Below are positions 43,581-55,319 of a DNA stretch of 64,000 bases, in pieces. Both the position numbers and the translations under genes were made by a program. The notes beneath the pieces were generated by a model that saw nothing but the letters and a program-made list of their open reading frames with translations, was not told where the DNA came from and searched no databases. The number at the start of each line of letters is the position of its first letter. The first letter of the stretch is position 1. This DNA is from Gnomoniopsis sp. IMI 355080. Its lineage: Eukaryota > Ascomycota > Sordariomycetes > Diaporthales > Gnomoniaceae. The stretch is taken from positions 57,979 through 121,978 of the forward strand of contig JAPEVC010000106.1 of the NCBI GenBank assembly GCA_027946555.1, read 5' to 3'.

Positions 43581-44626
43581 ATGAGCGCAGCTGCAACCCA
43601 AGCGTTGAGTCAACTCGAGGAGCGGGCCTCTACAACTGTTCAAGCATCGGCCCTCCATGGTGGCACGTTTACCTTGCCATTGAAATTATTCATATCGGAC
43701 GCTTCAGAGGCAGACAGAAGCCACGTACCTTCCTTGTCATTTCTCTTGGTTCATCACAGCAGCAGCGGCCAGCGTGAGAATATTGTCTTTGACCTGGGCC
43801 TTCGTCGTAACACGAACGACTATATACCGCCTATACGGGAACACTTGCATAGTAGACAACCAGTGAATACGTTACCGGATGTGAGGCAGACCTTGTTGGA
43901 TGGGGGAGTGCAGCCTTTGGACATTGCCCACGTTATCATTAGCCAGTAAGTAACGATTTCCGCATGTTGAATAGGTAGGATAATTGGACATAATGACTCG
44001 CCACAATCGCATATATTCAGCACTGAAAAGGTACGCTGACCGTTCTCAGTGTCCATTGGGATCACACAGGAACTCCAACCGACTTTCCAGCGTCTCAATT
44101 TTGGGTAGGCAATGGGGCCTTGGACGTTCTCAAGAATGGGCTTGGCGGGCACTTGCTTCACCAGCACTTCGAAAGCAATCTGTTCGAGGGACTCAATGTC
44201 AAAGAATTTCCGAGTCCACCCAGCGATGGCCAGGCGGCGAGAGGCTGGGAGAGACTGGGTGCCTTTTGGGTGTATGACATGATGGCAGACGGCTCCATCT
44301 ACGTCGTGGATGCGCCTGGACATCTCCCCGGTCATGTCAATCTCCTTGCTCGTCTTGACAAGAAACGATGGATATACCTTGTAGGAGACGCATGCCATGA
44401 CAAAAGGCTTCTGACGGGAGAGAAAGAAATTGCACAATGGACGGACTCTGAGGGTAATTTCTGCTGTATTCATAATGACAAGAAGGAAGCTGAAGCCACT
44501 CTGGCGAAAATTCGGGACTTTCAAGCCGCAGCAGACAAGAGTGGGATCAATCTTGAGGTTATTTTGGCCCATGGGATGGACTGGGCTGAAGCCAATCCGC
44601 AGGCGTTTCTACCTGGCACGTTATAA
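43581..44626 (+). CDS. Metallo-beta-lactamase-fold hydrolase (lactonase-like)
   Basis: Two exons, 43581-43945 and 44050-44626, give 313 aa. The 104-nt intron (AGCCA|GTAAGT ... TTCTCAG|TGTCC) splits the zinc motif; joining it creates 'ISHVHWDHTGTP', an intact HxHxDH. Further ligands fit 'DAPGHLPGHVNLL' (third His) and 'YLVGDACHD' (bridging Asp), with a late 'LAHGMDW' providing the last His. Overall layout is closest to the AHL-lactonase/quorum-quenching-type subgroup that is widespread in ascomycetes. It has no signal peptide, so it is likely cytosolic. Substrate could be a lactone formed in catabolism of the neighbouring aromatic-type genes, but this is inference from position. Confidence 0.85.
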
Positions 44627-45409
44627 AATTCACGAAACTCACAAGAATGAATCTTGGCACTTATTTTCGGCCTTCAGAGACCATCATTTTTGGGGGAATC
44701 CTGTAGACTCCCACAGTTCACGATTATCAGAGAAGTATAATTGGAAACCCACATTTGTCTAGATCTAGCATACTTTCCCAGCAGCTGTCACGAGGTAGCG
44801 ACCGTAATTTTCGAGCTTATGAAGGCTCCTGGCCAGATTCAGTCGTCGATGTACTTCGATTCGTTTTCGCAAGATTCAGCTGGGGTGCACGTTGAGCACG
44901 GACACGATCGCAGCAAAGGTTTGTTCATTGTCCCTTCTCTCAAAAATTGATGGACAGTAGCGGCTCCTGACGGCCTCCGAAGACGTCCGTTGAGCCCGGC
45001 CTCCTTGTTGCTTCCCGTTGACTGCATAATTTATGCCTAGCTTGTGGATAGTGGATAGTGGGCTGCCCTAGCAGGTGACGCGCGGGGAAAGCCAAGAAGA
45101 ACAGCGCCGACAAAACGCAAATTGGATACTTTGGTCCATCGCCGGTTTATCAATTCGCCTCTCGAGCAATTCTGGGAGACCTAATACGGGACACGTAGGT
45201 ACCTATTTGCGAGCGCGCGGGGAAACGTGGAGGATGGCCACTCGGCAGTGGAATTGGTGACCGAGGGGCAATCATTCTGTCTCGACTGGTCCGTGACCAT
45301 CTTCAGAGCACATTTCGAATTCAAGACCTCGATAAGCTCAGAAGAAACCCTTCTGTTGTAAAGTACTTGGCTCGCCATTTATGAGCTTCTGAGAAAAGCA
45401 TCGCTGAAT
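44627..45409. other. Intergenic
   Basis: 0.78 kb promoter region of the next gene; a TAGGTACCTA step near 45196 is the inverted arrangement of the repeat. Nothing else. Confidence 0.45.
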
Positions 45410-46441
45410 ATGAACAACAAGCCTGCATCCGTGGGCTTCATCGGCCTGGGAACCATGGGGTTCCCCATGGCCGAGAATCTGATATCGAAACTGCCACCAG
45501 AGTCTAAGATGTTCGTGTACGATGTCTCAGCGGACTCCATCCAGAAGTTCAAGACAAATCACCCTGAATCAGTTGTCTCATGCGATTCGGCTAGGGAAGT
45601 CACGGAACAGGCTGTGAGTACAAACCTGGACTGTGTAGATGATAGAACATATGGACTATAAGCAATTGCAAGCTGACAATTGTAGACCACTGTGTTTACG
45701 ATGGTCCCGGAAGGGTCCCATGTTCGCACTGTTTTCCTGGACGAAAAAAATGGGGTTCTGGCTGCTACGCCCGCGCCGCGAGCTCTCATGGACTGCTCGA
45801 CGATCGACCGGGAAACGTCACTAGCCGTCTTTGAAGCAGTGAAGGAGAAACATCCTCAGGCTAGGTTCTTCGATACTCCAGTTTCGGGCGGAGAGATTGG
45901 TGCGAAGAAGGCTACTCTCACCTTCATGGTTGGATGCGCGGAGGACGACCCGGAGTTCCCATATATACAGGACATTCTCAGCCTCATGGGGACGAACATC
46001 ATCCCTTGCGGAGGCCCCTCACTCGGTGTAACCGCGAAGCTGACCAACAACTACTGCTCAGCTATGATTACTCTAGCGACGGCTGAAGCGATGAACATGG
46101 GCATGCGAGCGGGTATGGATCCCCGACTGATCCACAAGATCTTTTCCAAGAGCACTGCGGGATCTTGTATAAATGACAAGTTCAATCCCGTACCCGGCGT
46201 CGTCCCGGAATCACCAGCGAGCAATGGCTACCATGGTGGCTTCAAGATTCAGCTGATGCGCAAGGACGTTGGTCTGGGGGTGAAATTGGCTGAGAGCGTG
46301 GATGCCAAACTGCTGTTGGCTGAGTGTGGACTGAAGGCTTACACTGCGGCCAGTGCGGATCAAAGATGCAGAGATTTTGACTCGAGGGTCATTTATCGGT
46401 TTCTAGGTGGCGATGAGAATTGGGAAAAGAACAGAAAATAG
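45410..46441 (+). CDS. 3-hydroxyisobutyrate dehydrogenase-like beta-hydroxyacid dehydrogenase
   Basis: Two exons, 45410-45613 and 45686-46441, give 319 aa. Rossmann loop 'GFIGLGTMGFPMAENL' (about 9-24) is the HIBADH signature. 'ALMDCSTIDRETS', 'FDTPVSGGEIGAKKATLTFM' (substrate-binding motif), the catalytic Lys in 'TAKLTNNYCSA' (near 180) and 'GGFKIQLMRKDVGL' (cofactor C-terminal motif) are all present. It would oxidise a 3-hydroxy acid with NAD(P)+; in valine breakdown this is 3-hydroxyisobutyrate. No obvious mitochondrial leader is visible, which leaves room for another beta-hydroxyacid substrate in the surrounding metabolic genes. Confidence 0.9.
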
Positions 46442-47094
46442 GCATTTCACTCCATATCTGTAACCTTGTTCTTCATTCTCGAAAGGAGCCCTCTAGTAGT
46501 CCTATCCAAGTTGTAACATTGAAGACTCAGAGATCATTGGCACCACGTCAGAGACCTCTTGCTCGGACCTCCCTCGAAATATCCTCTCTTTACTGGTTCT
46601 GTATCTAGGCAGTATGCTCAACGTGCGACCACTCACTACGGAATCCAATGCCAATGCGTACTCCTATCAATACGAAGGAAACCAGTCAAGTCAGGGCTCA
46701 GTCCAAGGGCTCCCTAGCTGTGGGTCGTTCCAGACCTCCTGTATACAGCAATAAGACTTGCGTGGTGAGCCAGGCTTTGAACCTTTCAACGAGAGACCAG
46801 TGCTTTTGGTGCTTCAAACTACTTAGTTTTGCCAGTTCCTTGCTCTGCCGGTTACGGGATGTCGCCCGCATTGGCAGGTAGATGAGGGGAAAAGTCACGG
46901 CGACTACTAGTAGAAGAAAAGGTGAGGGGACCCTTTCTGTTGCCATGGTACAAAACATACAAGATGTGTGAACGCTGCTGGTATTTTTTTAAACATAGAA
47001 GAAGAGGCTTTTGACTTTCATCTTCATTTGACCCCTGTGTAAAACACCCTCAAATCTCTCACCCTTCTATTGCCCACTAGTAACCACATTCACC
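46442..47094. other. Intergenic
   Basis: 0.65 kb; promoter of the CMD-like gene. No feature recognised. Confidence 0.45.
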
Positions 47095-47538
47095 ATGAGC
47101 TCGTCCAATCAGTCCACCAGTAACGACGTGACCGCCGCACACAAGACCATTTTCGAAGAGGGGTTGAAATTGCGTCGCCAGGTCAACGGGGCGGAATACG
47201 TCGACAATGCGCTCAAGAATAACGTCTCCGATTTCAACCGACCCATGCAGGAGCTCGTCACCGAGGCCTGCTGGGGCTCAGTATGGACGCGTGAGGGCCT
47301 GGAGAAGAAGTTCAGATCCCTCCTGAACATCGGTATGTTGGTCGCGCTGAACAGGTCCACGGAACTGGCCACGCACGTGAAGGGCGCCATCACCAACGGG
47401 GCTACCGAGGTCGAGATTAGGGAGACGTTGCTCCAGGCTGCGATTTACTGTGGGATGCCTGCGGGTTTAGAGGGTTTTAGAGTTGCGGAGAAAGTGATCA
47501 ATAGTGTCAAAGATGAAAGAGGAGGGAAGCTGAATTAG
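47095..47538 (+). CDS. Carboxymuconolactone decarboxylase-like protein
   Basis: Single exon, 147 aa, the normal length of gamma-carboxymuconolactone decarboxylases (about 125-150). The conserved course is clear: 'EEGLKLRRQVNGAEYVD' (about 22-38), 'FNRPMQELVTEACWGSVWTR' (48-70), 'RSLLNIGMLVALNR' and 'HVKGAITNGATEVEIRETLL' followed by 'YCGMPAG', the AhpD-like helix pair. The AhpD CxxC pair is absent, favouring a decarboxylase-type role over a peroxidase one. The enzyme acts after ring cleavage in the protocatechuate (beta-ketoadipate) route in bacteria; fungal homologues act in varied aromatic or polyketide pathways, so the reaction here is uncertain. Confidence 0.9.
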   Translation: MSSSNQSTSNDVTAAHKTIFEEGLKLRRQVNGAEYVDNALKNNVSDFNRPMQELVTEACWGSVWTREGLEKKFRSLLNIGMLVALNRSTELATHVKGAITNGATEVEIRETLLQAAIYCGMPAGLEGFRVAEKVINSVKDERGGKLN

Positions 47539-47931
47539 AGCACGCCATTTCCTGCTGCATATTGCTCCAATGTCGAGTGAACAAGCCCTTTGTGGACATG
47601 GACAACAAAGTGGGCTATTGTTAGTCTGCCTCGAAGCTGAGCGAGCGAGGGTCAACAAGATGAAATTAGTGCCTACTTGGGCGACGATTCTATCGCTCAC
47701 AGGGCTGAAAGGGGTGGGGGGACTGTGCTCTGGCTTCGTCGATTTCATCCGTGTTAGGACTTTACAAGTAGCAATTGAGACCTATGTACACCCAACCATC
47801 TTGGTAAATACAGGTATTGCAAAAGTGTGACCCGGTATAATTGTTCATCTAATCTACATACCAGCATTGGAGCAAACAAGCGACAAACCTGGTAGCTTGT
47901 CAAGCTGATCATTACCTGCCCGTCTCTTCCT
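47539..47931. other. Convergent intergenic gap
   Basis: 0.39 kb between two 3' ends; no hairpin or RNA noted. Confidence 0.45.
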
Positions 47932-48897
47932 CTATGGCTTGATCTCGTTCTTGAGCGTCTGCCCGGCCAAAAATCTCCTCAGGTTCTCCGCGATCAACGC
48001 CTCGGCGCCCTGAGGCCTGCCACCAGCAGCATGTGGGCTGATGACACAGTTGTTGACCTTCCATAGCTTGGAGTCGCTTGGTAGCGGCTCCTTCTCAAAG
48101 ACATCCAGCGCAGCACCTCCAATCTCCTGTTTCGACAGCGAATTGAACAAGGCCTCCTCGTCGATGCAGCTTCCACGACCCACGTTGACGACCCATGCGT
48201 GCTTGGGCAGTAGAGCCAGCCTCTCCTTGTTCAGGGCGTGCTTTGTGCTGTCGTCACCGGGTAATATCATAACCAGCGCATCCGTAGTCTTGAGCACCTC
48301 AGGCAGCTGATCCTCGCTGAAGACCTGATAGCCATCCCGCACACCAGCCTTCCTCGCCACACCTCGAACCGTGGCGCCAAGAGAGACCAGCCATGGTGCC
48401 AGCTTTTTGGCGATGTTGCCAAAGCCCCAGATGGTGATAGTCGAGTCCCGCAGCGTGGTGAACTTGTCCTTGGGCCGATCCGCCTGCGGGCCACCCAGGT
48501 GCTGGGGCCATTGGCTTTGCAGCTGGTAGTCGCGCATCTCGTGGAACTTACGGGCAGAGGTCAGCAGCAGGCCAAGAGTGTGCTCCGCAACGGTGTGGTC
48601 GTGGAGCCCGGAGCCGGTGCAGATGGTGATGGAGGAGTCGAAGCCTGCGGCAAAGATGTCGTTGGGTCCTGCGGCGCAAGACTGGATCCATTTCAGGTTC
48701 TTCATGCGCTTGGCGGCGTCGGAGAGGTTGGCGGCTGAATTAGTCCAGACTACGAGGATTTCTGCGTCGATGAGGTCCTCAGGAATAAGCTCCTTTGTAT
48801 TGTATGGGTGTATCGTCACTGGGAAGCCCTCGATGGACTTGATGTCGAGGACGAGGGACTTATTGCAGGACTCCGGGGTTGGCACAAGGAGCTTCAT
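47932..48897 (-). CDS. D-isomer-specific 2-hydroxyacid dehydrogenase
   Basis: Single exon, 321 aa. The NAD(P)-binding fingerprint 'ITIWGFGNIAKKLAPWL' (about 150-170) differs slightly from the usual GxGxxG because Phe and Asn-Ile follow the first Gly. The active-site set follows: 'NVGRGSCIDEEAL' (Arg), 'DVFEKEPLPSDSKLW' (Glu) and 'CVISPHAAGG' (His). The N-terminal substrate domain has 'WIQSCAAGPNDI'. The protein resembles the glyoxylate/hydroxypyruvate-reductase branch. It faces the CMD-like gene tail to tail and may handle 2-oxo or 2-hydroxy acids in the same catabolic setting. The cofactor choice cannot be decided by eye. Confidence 0.88.
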   Translation of the reverse strand: MKLLVPTPESCNKSLVLDIKSIEGFPVTIHPYNTKELIPEDLIDAEILVVWTNSAANLSDAAKRMKNLKWIQSCAAGPNDIFAAGFDSSITICTGSGLHDHTVAEHTLGLLLTSARKFHEMRDYQLQSQWPQHLGGPQADRPKDKFTTLRDSTITIWGFGNIAKKLAPWLVSLGATVRGVARKAGVRDGYQVFSEDQLPEVLKTTDALVMILPGDDSTKHALNKERLALLPKHAWVVNVGRGSCIDEEALFNSLSKQEIGGAALDVFEKEPLPSDSKLWKVNNCVISPHAAGGRPQGAEALIAENLRRFLAGQTLKNEIKP

Positions 48898-49330
48898 CTT
48901 GACGTGTGCGGTATAGAGGTGGCAGTGGAATATAGTTCAGTGGATGAAAAGAGAGGCAAGGCAATTGACAGATCTTTAGGGCAGTGTGTAAATGGGTTGG
49001 ATGTGAGAAAATTTAAAGAGACCAGAGAATAGCTAGTTACCTCCAGAGTAAAAAAAAATTAAATACAAACAGATATGTCAAGCCGGCAAAGGAGATGAAT
49101 TGTATCGTCGTTGAGAGACGCGGGGTCGATGGTGGGGTCATTATTGGAGGAGCAGCGATGTTCGGAATCCCTGCTGGGAGGAGCTCCTCAAAAACGGGTC
49201 ATATTCGCCGAGATCCCCCACCACATGCACCTCTACTCCACCACAGTAACTAGCTCCAAGACTGGGGGCCGGGGCGGCACCAGGACACCACGGTGGGGTG
49301 GGGGGGCTTTTTACTTCTCACGAGCACGAC
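48898..49330. promoter_or_regulatory. Divergent upstream region of the 2-hydroxyacid dehydrogenase and HET genes
   Basis: 0.43 kb separating two outward-facing genes. Contains a purine-rich AAAAAAAA tract near 49050 and a G run (GGGGTGGGGGGG) just before the HET start; no binding site is claimed. Confidence 0.35.
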
Positions 49331-51160
49331 ATGGAAGATATCTATAGCTATCCATTGGATCATCGACGCGAGGAAATTCGTCTTCTCGAGCTCACTCCCG
49401 GTTCACCAGGTAGTTCCGTCGAGATAAAGTTGAGCACCGTCTCGCTCTCTGCAAGTCCACGATACCATGCCTTATCCTACGTCTGGGGCGACCCGAGCCG
49501 GTCGCACAAAATCATATCGAATGGTCGCGAGTTGAGAATCACCAGGAACCTCGAGGTGGCCCTGCGACACCTGCGATCTCACTTGGGCACGTCCGTGGAG
49601 GCCCTGCCTCTTTGGGTTGACGCCATATGCATCAACCAGAGCAACTTGTTAGAGAGGAACGAGCAAGTCGCGATGATGGGCAGAATATTTAGCCAGGCCT
49701 TCCACGTCCTCATTTGGCTAGGCGAGGGGGACGAATACTCGGACGAGCTGTTTGACTACCTCGAGGACCCAAACTTCCTTCAGTCGCTCGAAGAAGCCAG
49801 AAGGACACAGGGAAGGGGTCCTACCCAACAGGAGATCAGAGCAAGCGCCATCTTCGACAACAGTATCGACGAAAGCCCATGGTGGGGACGCATATGGGTC
49901 CTTCAAGAAATGGTTCTTGCTCACCAAGAGCCGGTCGTTCTGAGTGGGACAAGACGCTCCTCGTGGGACACCATGTTCAACTGTCGAAAATGGCTATCCA
50001 GTCCCTGCGGTCCCCTCAACAGCCAGTCATGGATACCTTCTCAGGTACAGCCGGAAATCCCCTCTCTGTCGTTCAACTCTGTAATGTCTCACCACTGGCA
50101 TTGGGCGAGCCTACGAGATGACTATCAAAGAAAAGGCCCATTGCCGTTGCACGACGCTTTGCTGGCCATTCGAGACGCCAAGGCTACGGACAAGAGAGAT
50201 TTTGTTTACGGTCTGCTTGGGTTGATGATACCAGAAGATGCTGGTAAGGTGATTATCGACTATGCAAAACCACCAATGTTCATTTACAAGAGTGTTATGG
50301 AGCACGTGTGGACCTGCGGTAACGTCGACCTCCTCTCCGAGGTGATACCTCGCCTCAGGTTCGCAAGATGCTCAGAATCAGAAGGCTGGCCCTCATGGGT
50401 GCCCAATTTATCAGAACAGAGGTTAGACGCTTCGACGGCGTTCCTGCTGGGCAGCTCGACGCATTCAATTGACCTTAGCGCATTTTCAACGACGCCTGAT
50501 GTTTCGCTTTCAGAGGACAAATCTGCAATCTCTGTAGCCGGGGTCGCGCTGGACACCATCTGCAATGTTTTCGATCTAACTGCATTAGACGACATCGACG
50601 TCGAAACTCTGCGCTGTATCGCAAAATTGCTGGCAGTTGGTTGGGAAAGACAGCAATTTATACATAGCCGCCTCGAGGGTGCAAGACCTTTGTCACAGCC
50701 GAAGGAGAGTATCGGATGCTTCATGTCCGGATGGACTCTCGAAGAAATTCGTCCTGTCATTAGAGCCGAGGAAAAATCAGCAACAGGTAAACCTCCAGGC
50801 GAGAACCAGACCCAAGATGAAGACACCCATGCTGGTGCGCAGGTCATCTGCCGATATTGGCCTTCGATACCTGCCACTCATCCATTCCGGGCCGACACTG
50901 AGGGTAGACTCTGCGGTAGGAAGATATTCCTGACAAACCAGGGTTTCCCTGGGATAGGTACACCTGATGTCAGAGAAGGAGATTTAGTGATGCGGCCTTT
51001 TGGTGCGGATTGCCATTACGTCCTACGGCCTAGAAGAAGTGATGGGCCCGAGTACACCCTGATGGGTTTTGCGTACTTATCGGTATCCATGGAGCTCGTA
51101 GCTCCGGATCAGCAATACAGGGAAGGGGCTCTGAAGGCAAGGAGCTTCACGATATTTTGA
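49331..51160 (+). CDS. HET-domain (heterokaryon incompatibility) protein
   Basis: Single exon, 609 aa from ATG 49331 (MEDIYSYPLD). The HET domain spans about residues 42-210: 'YHALSYVWGDPSRSH', 'PLWVDAICINQSNLLERNEQ', 'MMGRIFSQAFHVLIWLGEGD' and 'PWWGRIWVLQEMVLA'. The remaining 400 residues hold the usual post-HET helical region ('DFVYGLLGLM', 'YKSVMEHVW', 'EGWPSWVPNLS') with no NACHT, WD or ankyrin partner. HET proteins trigger cell death on recognising non-self at hyphal fusion, or act as immune-type sensors. Its place inside a stretch of metabolic genes may be chance; HET genes are often in variable regions. Partner and specificity are unknown. Confidence 0.93.
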   Translation: MEDIYSYPLDHRREEIRLLELTPGSPGSSVEIKLSTVSLSASPRYHALSYVWGDPSRSHKIISNGRELRITRNLEVALRHLRSHLGTSVEALPLWVDAICINQSNLLERNEQVAMMGRIFSQAFHVLIWLGEGDEYSDELFDYLEDPNFLQSLEEARRTQGRGPTQQEIRASAIFDNSIDESPWWGRIWVLQEMVLAHQEPVVLSGTRRSSWDTMFNCRKWLSSPCGPLNSQSWIPSQVQPEIPSLSFNSVMSHHWHWASLRDDYQRKGPLPLHDALLAIRDAKATDKRDFVYGLLGLMIPEDAGKVIIDYAKPPMFIYKSVMEHVWTCGNVDLLSEVIPRLRFARCSESEGWPSWVPNLSEQRLDASTAFLLGSSTHSIDLSAFSTTPDVSLSEDKSAISVAGVALDTICNVFDLTALDDIDVETLRCIAKLLAVGWERQQFIHSRLEGARPLSQPKESIGCFMSGWTLEEIRPVIRAEEKSATGKPPGENQTQDEDTHAGAQVICRYWPSIPATHPFRADTEGRLCGRKIFLTNQGFPGIGTPDVREGDLVMRPFGADCHYVLRPRRSDGPEYTLMGFAYLSVSMELVAPDQQYREGALKARSFTIF

Positions 51161-52031
51161 CCGATGTCATATTGAGGCTACCTTTCAACCCAGCTGCAAT
51201 GTCGTCCCACCATCGAGTTGCCTCCTGTGTATGCCTCTGCGTCGTCTGGCTATGGTCAATGCTACACTTCAGGTATACTGGCTACTCCATTTAGCTTTCA
51301 AGTCCCTCAGTGCTTCGGCGAGTCAGACAATTCTGGGAACCAATGGGAGCATTCCCGATGTGCAAGAGCTCCATCAACAGCTAACGGCGGTTCTCATGTG
51401 CTGATGTCGCATGTGAATGTGACTACAGCCTCGCGTTCAAGGTGACGTTGAAGTGGGCCAGAGTCAGCCGAGCCCACTATTTTCGTTTCCGCAGCGGCGA
51501 CCAACTCGGCCCCAGATTACAACTGGCATCTGGACAAAGAGAAAAACTGCCTCCCTGTTTTATCTATCGTTCGGGTCTTTGTAAGGGCCCATGTGAGCTC
51601 ATATGAGCTCCCCCACAATTCTCAATTTGTCAACATGTAGGGGTCCAATGTGTTCCCGGGAATCGGGTCAGTATTCTGGGGAAATCCTGGGGGCCTGGCC
51701 TAGGTTCGCGGCCGCTCAATTTCCACCATCCAGAGACCGCCAACGTGCGTTAGCATCACCGCGGCGCGGCAGTCCGGAGCGGGTAGCCGCAACCACAGGT
51801 TGTCAAACAAAACATCCTTTGATTAGGCTTTCGAATTGGCGACTGCTAATATCGTGACCCCGCCAAATTAGGAATTCCAGGTCATGATGCATGGGCCATG
51901 GGGTAATGGAGCTGGTCGGTCGGTATAAAGACTACAGGCCACACCCGCATCCACAAAAATGTACAAAGATTGCCGCTCCTTACCCTAGAATTTCTTAACT
52001 CTCCGGAGCCAAGTGTGTCCCATTCTCCATA
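51161..52031. other. Intergenic, with beta-galactosidase promoter
   Basis: 0.87 kb; no ORF support. A TATAAA near 51925 lies about 107 bp before the beta-galactosidase ATG. Confidence 0.45.
51676..51692 (+). promoter_or_regulatory. Candidate CreA carbon-repression sites
   Basis: Two CTGGGG copies five bases apart (51676-51681, 51687-51692) fit the CreA consensus SYGGRG. Paired sites upstream of a secreted glycosidase suggest glucose repression, but such hexamers also occur by chance. Confidence 0.3.
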
Positions 52032-55000
52032 ATGGTAAAATTGCGCAGCTTGGTGAGCGCTGTAGCCTGGCTATTACCAGTGCTAGCAGGAGGCGTGGAG
52101 GGCAGACAACTCGCGATCACTGCCTCAGGGAAACGAGCCGCAGAGCAAGATTTGGTAAGATGTCGCTTCCGTTTCGCCTACATAATAAAACTAATGCCAC
52201 TGACCAGGTAACATGGGACTCCCACTCTCTATTTGTGCGTGGCGAGCGCATCATGTTCTACTCTGGCGAAATCCATCCATTTCGTATCCCCGTGCCTGGC
52301 TTGTGGCTAGATTTGTTCCAGAAGATTAAAGCTCTTGGATACACTGGTGCCTCCTTCTACGTTGATTGGAGGTTGTTGGAAGGTAAACAGGGCGACTTTA
52401 CCGCAGATGGGGTTTTCGCGTTCGAGCCTTTCTTCGACGCTGCCAGGGAAGCAGGCCTGTATCTCCTAGCTCGCCCAGGCCCATACATCAACGCAGAAGT
52501 TGCTGGCGGTGGCTTCCCGGGGTGGCTGCAGAGGGATCCAGCCATCTTGCGCACCAATGAGAGCGGCTTCGTCGATGCTACGAGGAACTACGCGGCCAAC
52601 ATGGGAAAGATAATTGCGGATGCTCAGATCACCAACGGTGGTCCAGTGATCGCTTTACAGGCTGAAAACGAGTACACCTATGGCGCAAGCTGGGTGACAT
52701 GGCCGGATGTCGAATACATCGAGACTGTGAATCGACTGTTCCGGGAAGCCGGCATTGTCGTGCCCTTCATCAACAATGAAGCGAGCCCAATCGGTCTTTT
52801 CACGCCAGGGAAACCTGGTGGGCCGGACATATACGGGCATGACAGCTACCTGATCGGTTGGACTTGTACGTGTTGCGCGGTGTTCTCCTGTAGTACGTAT
52901 TTAGCTGACCATCCTCTCAGGCAGCCAGCCATCAAATTGGACTGCGTCGTCGCTGCCAACTGATTTTCGCGAGCTGCACCTGGAACAGAGTCCGGAAACC
53001 CCCTATTCTATCCCTGAATTTCAAGGAGGGGCGATCGCTTATTGGGGAGGGTCATGGGACCTCGAGCAATGTGCAGCTCTCATAGGTCCTGAAGCCGAGC
53101 GCGTCTTTTATAAGAACCTTTTCGGATCCGGAATCGCTTTCTTCAACCTTTATATGGTAAGTCTTTGAGTTATTGGGTTCGTCCTGATGATTGCTGACTT
53201 AGTAGACCTATGGAGGAACAAATTGGGGCAATCTAGGGCAGCCAGGGGGATATACTTCGTATGATTATGGCGCGGTCATCAAGGAGGATCGGACTCTGAT
53301 TCGTGAGAAGTACTCAGAGGCCAAGCTCATTGCCCAATTCATCAAGGCATCTCCAGCATACCTTACTGCTACTCCTGGCAACCTCACAAACACATCGTAC
53401 GTCAGCACGCCAGAGCTGTCTACGACCCCAGTCTTCGGAAATGTCACGAACTTCTACGTCACACGTCATTCTGACTACACCTCTCTCGAATCAACGCCGT
53501 ACACTTTGACTGTTCCGACAAGTGCTGGTAACGTGACCATCCCTCAACTTGGAGGGACCCTGACACTCAACGGCCGAGATTCCAAGGTTCAGGTCACCGA
53601 CTACGATGTTGGTGGCTATAATCTCCTTTACTCGTCCGCCGACATCTATACCCACGGCGCCAGTGGAGCGAAGAAGGTCTTGCTCCTGTATGGTGACGCT
53701 GACGAAACGCATGAATTCGCCTTCCCGTCTGAATTGGGTGAACCAAAAATCGAGGGCGAGAGCACCACAGTCAAGGTCGGAACGGTCGGCTCCACAGTCG
53801 TCGTCCAGTGGAATGTTACTGAGGAGAGAAAGGTGCTCCACTATGGCAACAACCTCGACGTATATCTGTTGTGGCGGAACAGTGCCTTCAACTACTGGGT
53901 GCTAGAGCTCGAGGCCGCGTCGCCTACCAGCAACTACACATCTGAAGGCAAGGAAACGGTCATCGCCAACGCCGGATATTTACTTCGCACTGCTGAGAAA
54001 GTGGGGACTACTCTCTACCTCACCGGTGATCTCAACGCTACCACAACTTTCGAAATCATCGCCGGTTTGCCAGAGTCGAACAGCACAAACAGCACAATCT
54101 ACTTTAATGGTGCCCCAGTCTCAGGTGTGACATCTACGAATGGCCGACTTGCTGCGACGTTGAGCTACTCTCCACCAAGCATTGACGTACCAGATCTGGC
54201 CTCTCTGAACTGGAAATATATCGACTCCCTCCCAGAGACACAGGACGTCTACGACGACTCCGCATGGACGGTAGCTGACCATGCCAATACCACCAACGAC
54301 GCCAGAGATGTTTGGGGCACCATTTTCGTGCTCTCCACGCCTACCTCACTCGTTGCTGGGGACTATGGCTATCATACCGGCTCGCTTATATACCGTGGAC
54401 ATTTCCTCGCCAACGGAAATGAATCCACACTATATCTAGAAACGCAAGGCGGTTCAGGCTTTGGACATTCTGTATGGATTAATACCACTTACCTCGGGTC
54501 TTTCGACGGTGCCGGTGTACCAAGCGGCACCAACCAGACATTCACTATACCACCTGGTACGCTCCGCCAAGGACAAGAGTTTGTCATCACCGTCGTGATT
54601 GACCACATGGGCGAGGAAACGAACTGGACCCCAGGCTACGACACCATGAAGACGCCCCGAGGCATCCTCGACTACGCCCTGTCTGGTCATCCGCAAGGCG
54701 ACATTGCTTGGAAGATCACCGGGAACCTCGGTGGTGAAGAGTACATGGACAAAACACGAGGGCCGTTGAATGAAGGTGCATTGTATGCCGAAAGGCAGGG
54801 CTACCATCTACCCGCTCCACCAAGCGAGGCATGGGAGACTAAAAATCCCGTCTCTGATGGCGTCGAAGGGACTGGGGTTGGGTTTTTCAGTGCAGCTTTC
54901 GACCTGGACATTCCGAATGGATGGGATGTACCAATGGCCTTTGTGTTCACCAATACTACGACCGAGGACGGACCGGTTGATTACCGGGTGCAGTTGTACG

Positions 55001-55319
55001 TCAATGGGTATCAATTCGGGAAGTATAGTAAGTGCAAGCGCTCTGCATGTTGACTTCAAAACATTCCTCTGTTTTCCAACACGGGCTAATATCGGTGCTA
55101 GTCAACAATCTTGGCCCCCAAACGAGCTTCCCTGCTCCTCAGGGTATTCTCAATTACAGTGGTACCAACTATATCGCTATCACTCTTTGGTCGCAGAGCG
55201 AAGATGGCGCGCGACTTGGTGGTCTGCAGCTCGTAGCGAACGCAGTCCTGCAGTCGGGCATGAAAGATCCAGGGTTGAGTCCCGCACCTGCTTGGGCGGA
55301 ACGTGATGGGGCTTATTGA
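52032..55319 (+). CDS. Secreted beta-galactosidase, family GH35 (LacA-like)
   Basis: Five exons, 52032-52154, 52208-52865, 52921-53156, 53206-55027 and 55102-55319, give 1018 aa; fungal LacA proteins are about 1000 aa. Signal peptide at residues 1-24 ('SLVSAVAWLLPVLAGGVEG'). The TIM barrel opens 'GERIMFYSGEIHPFRIP'. The acid/base Glu lies in 'ALQAENEYTYGA' and the nucleophile Glu in 'IPEFQGGAIAYWGGSW'. 'MTYGGTNWGNLGQPGGYTSY' closes the barrel. Beta-rich domains and two jelly rolls follow, ending 'GILNYSGTNYIAITLW'. Many N-glycosylation sequons are present. It removes terminal beta-galactose from pectic galactan, arabinogalactan or lactose outside the cell, functionally matching the pectinase at 22 kb. 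An intron ends at the shorter YTAG (55101); phases agree throughout. Confidence 0.95.
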
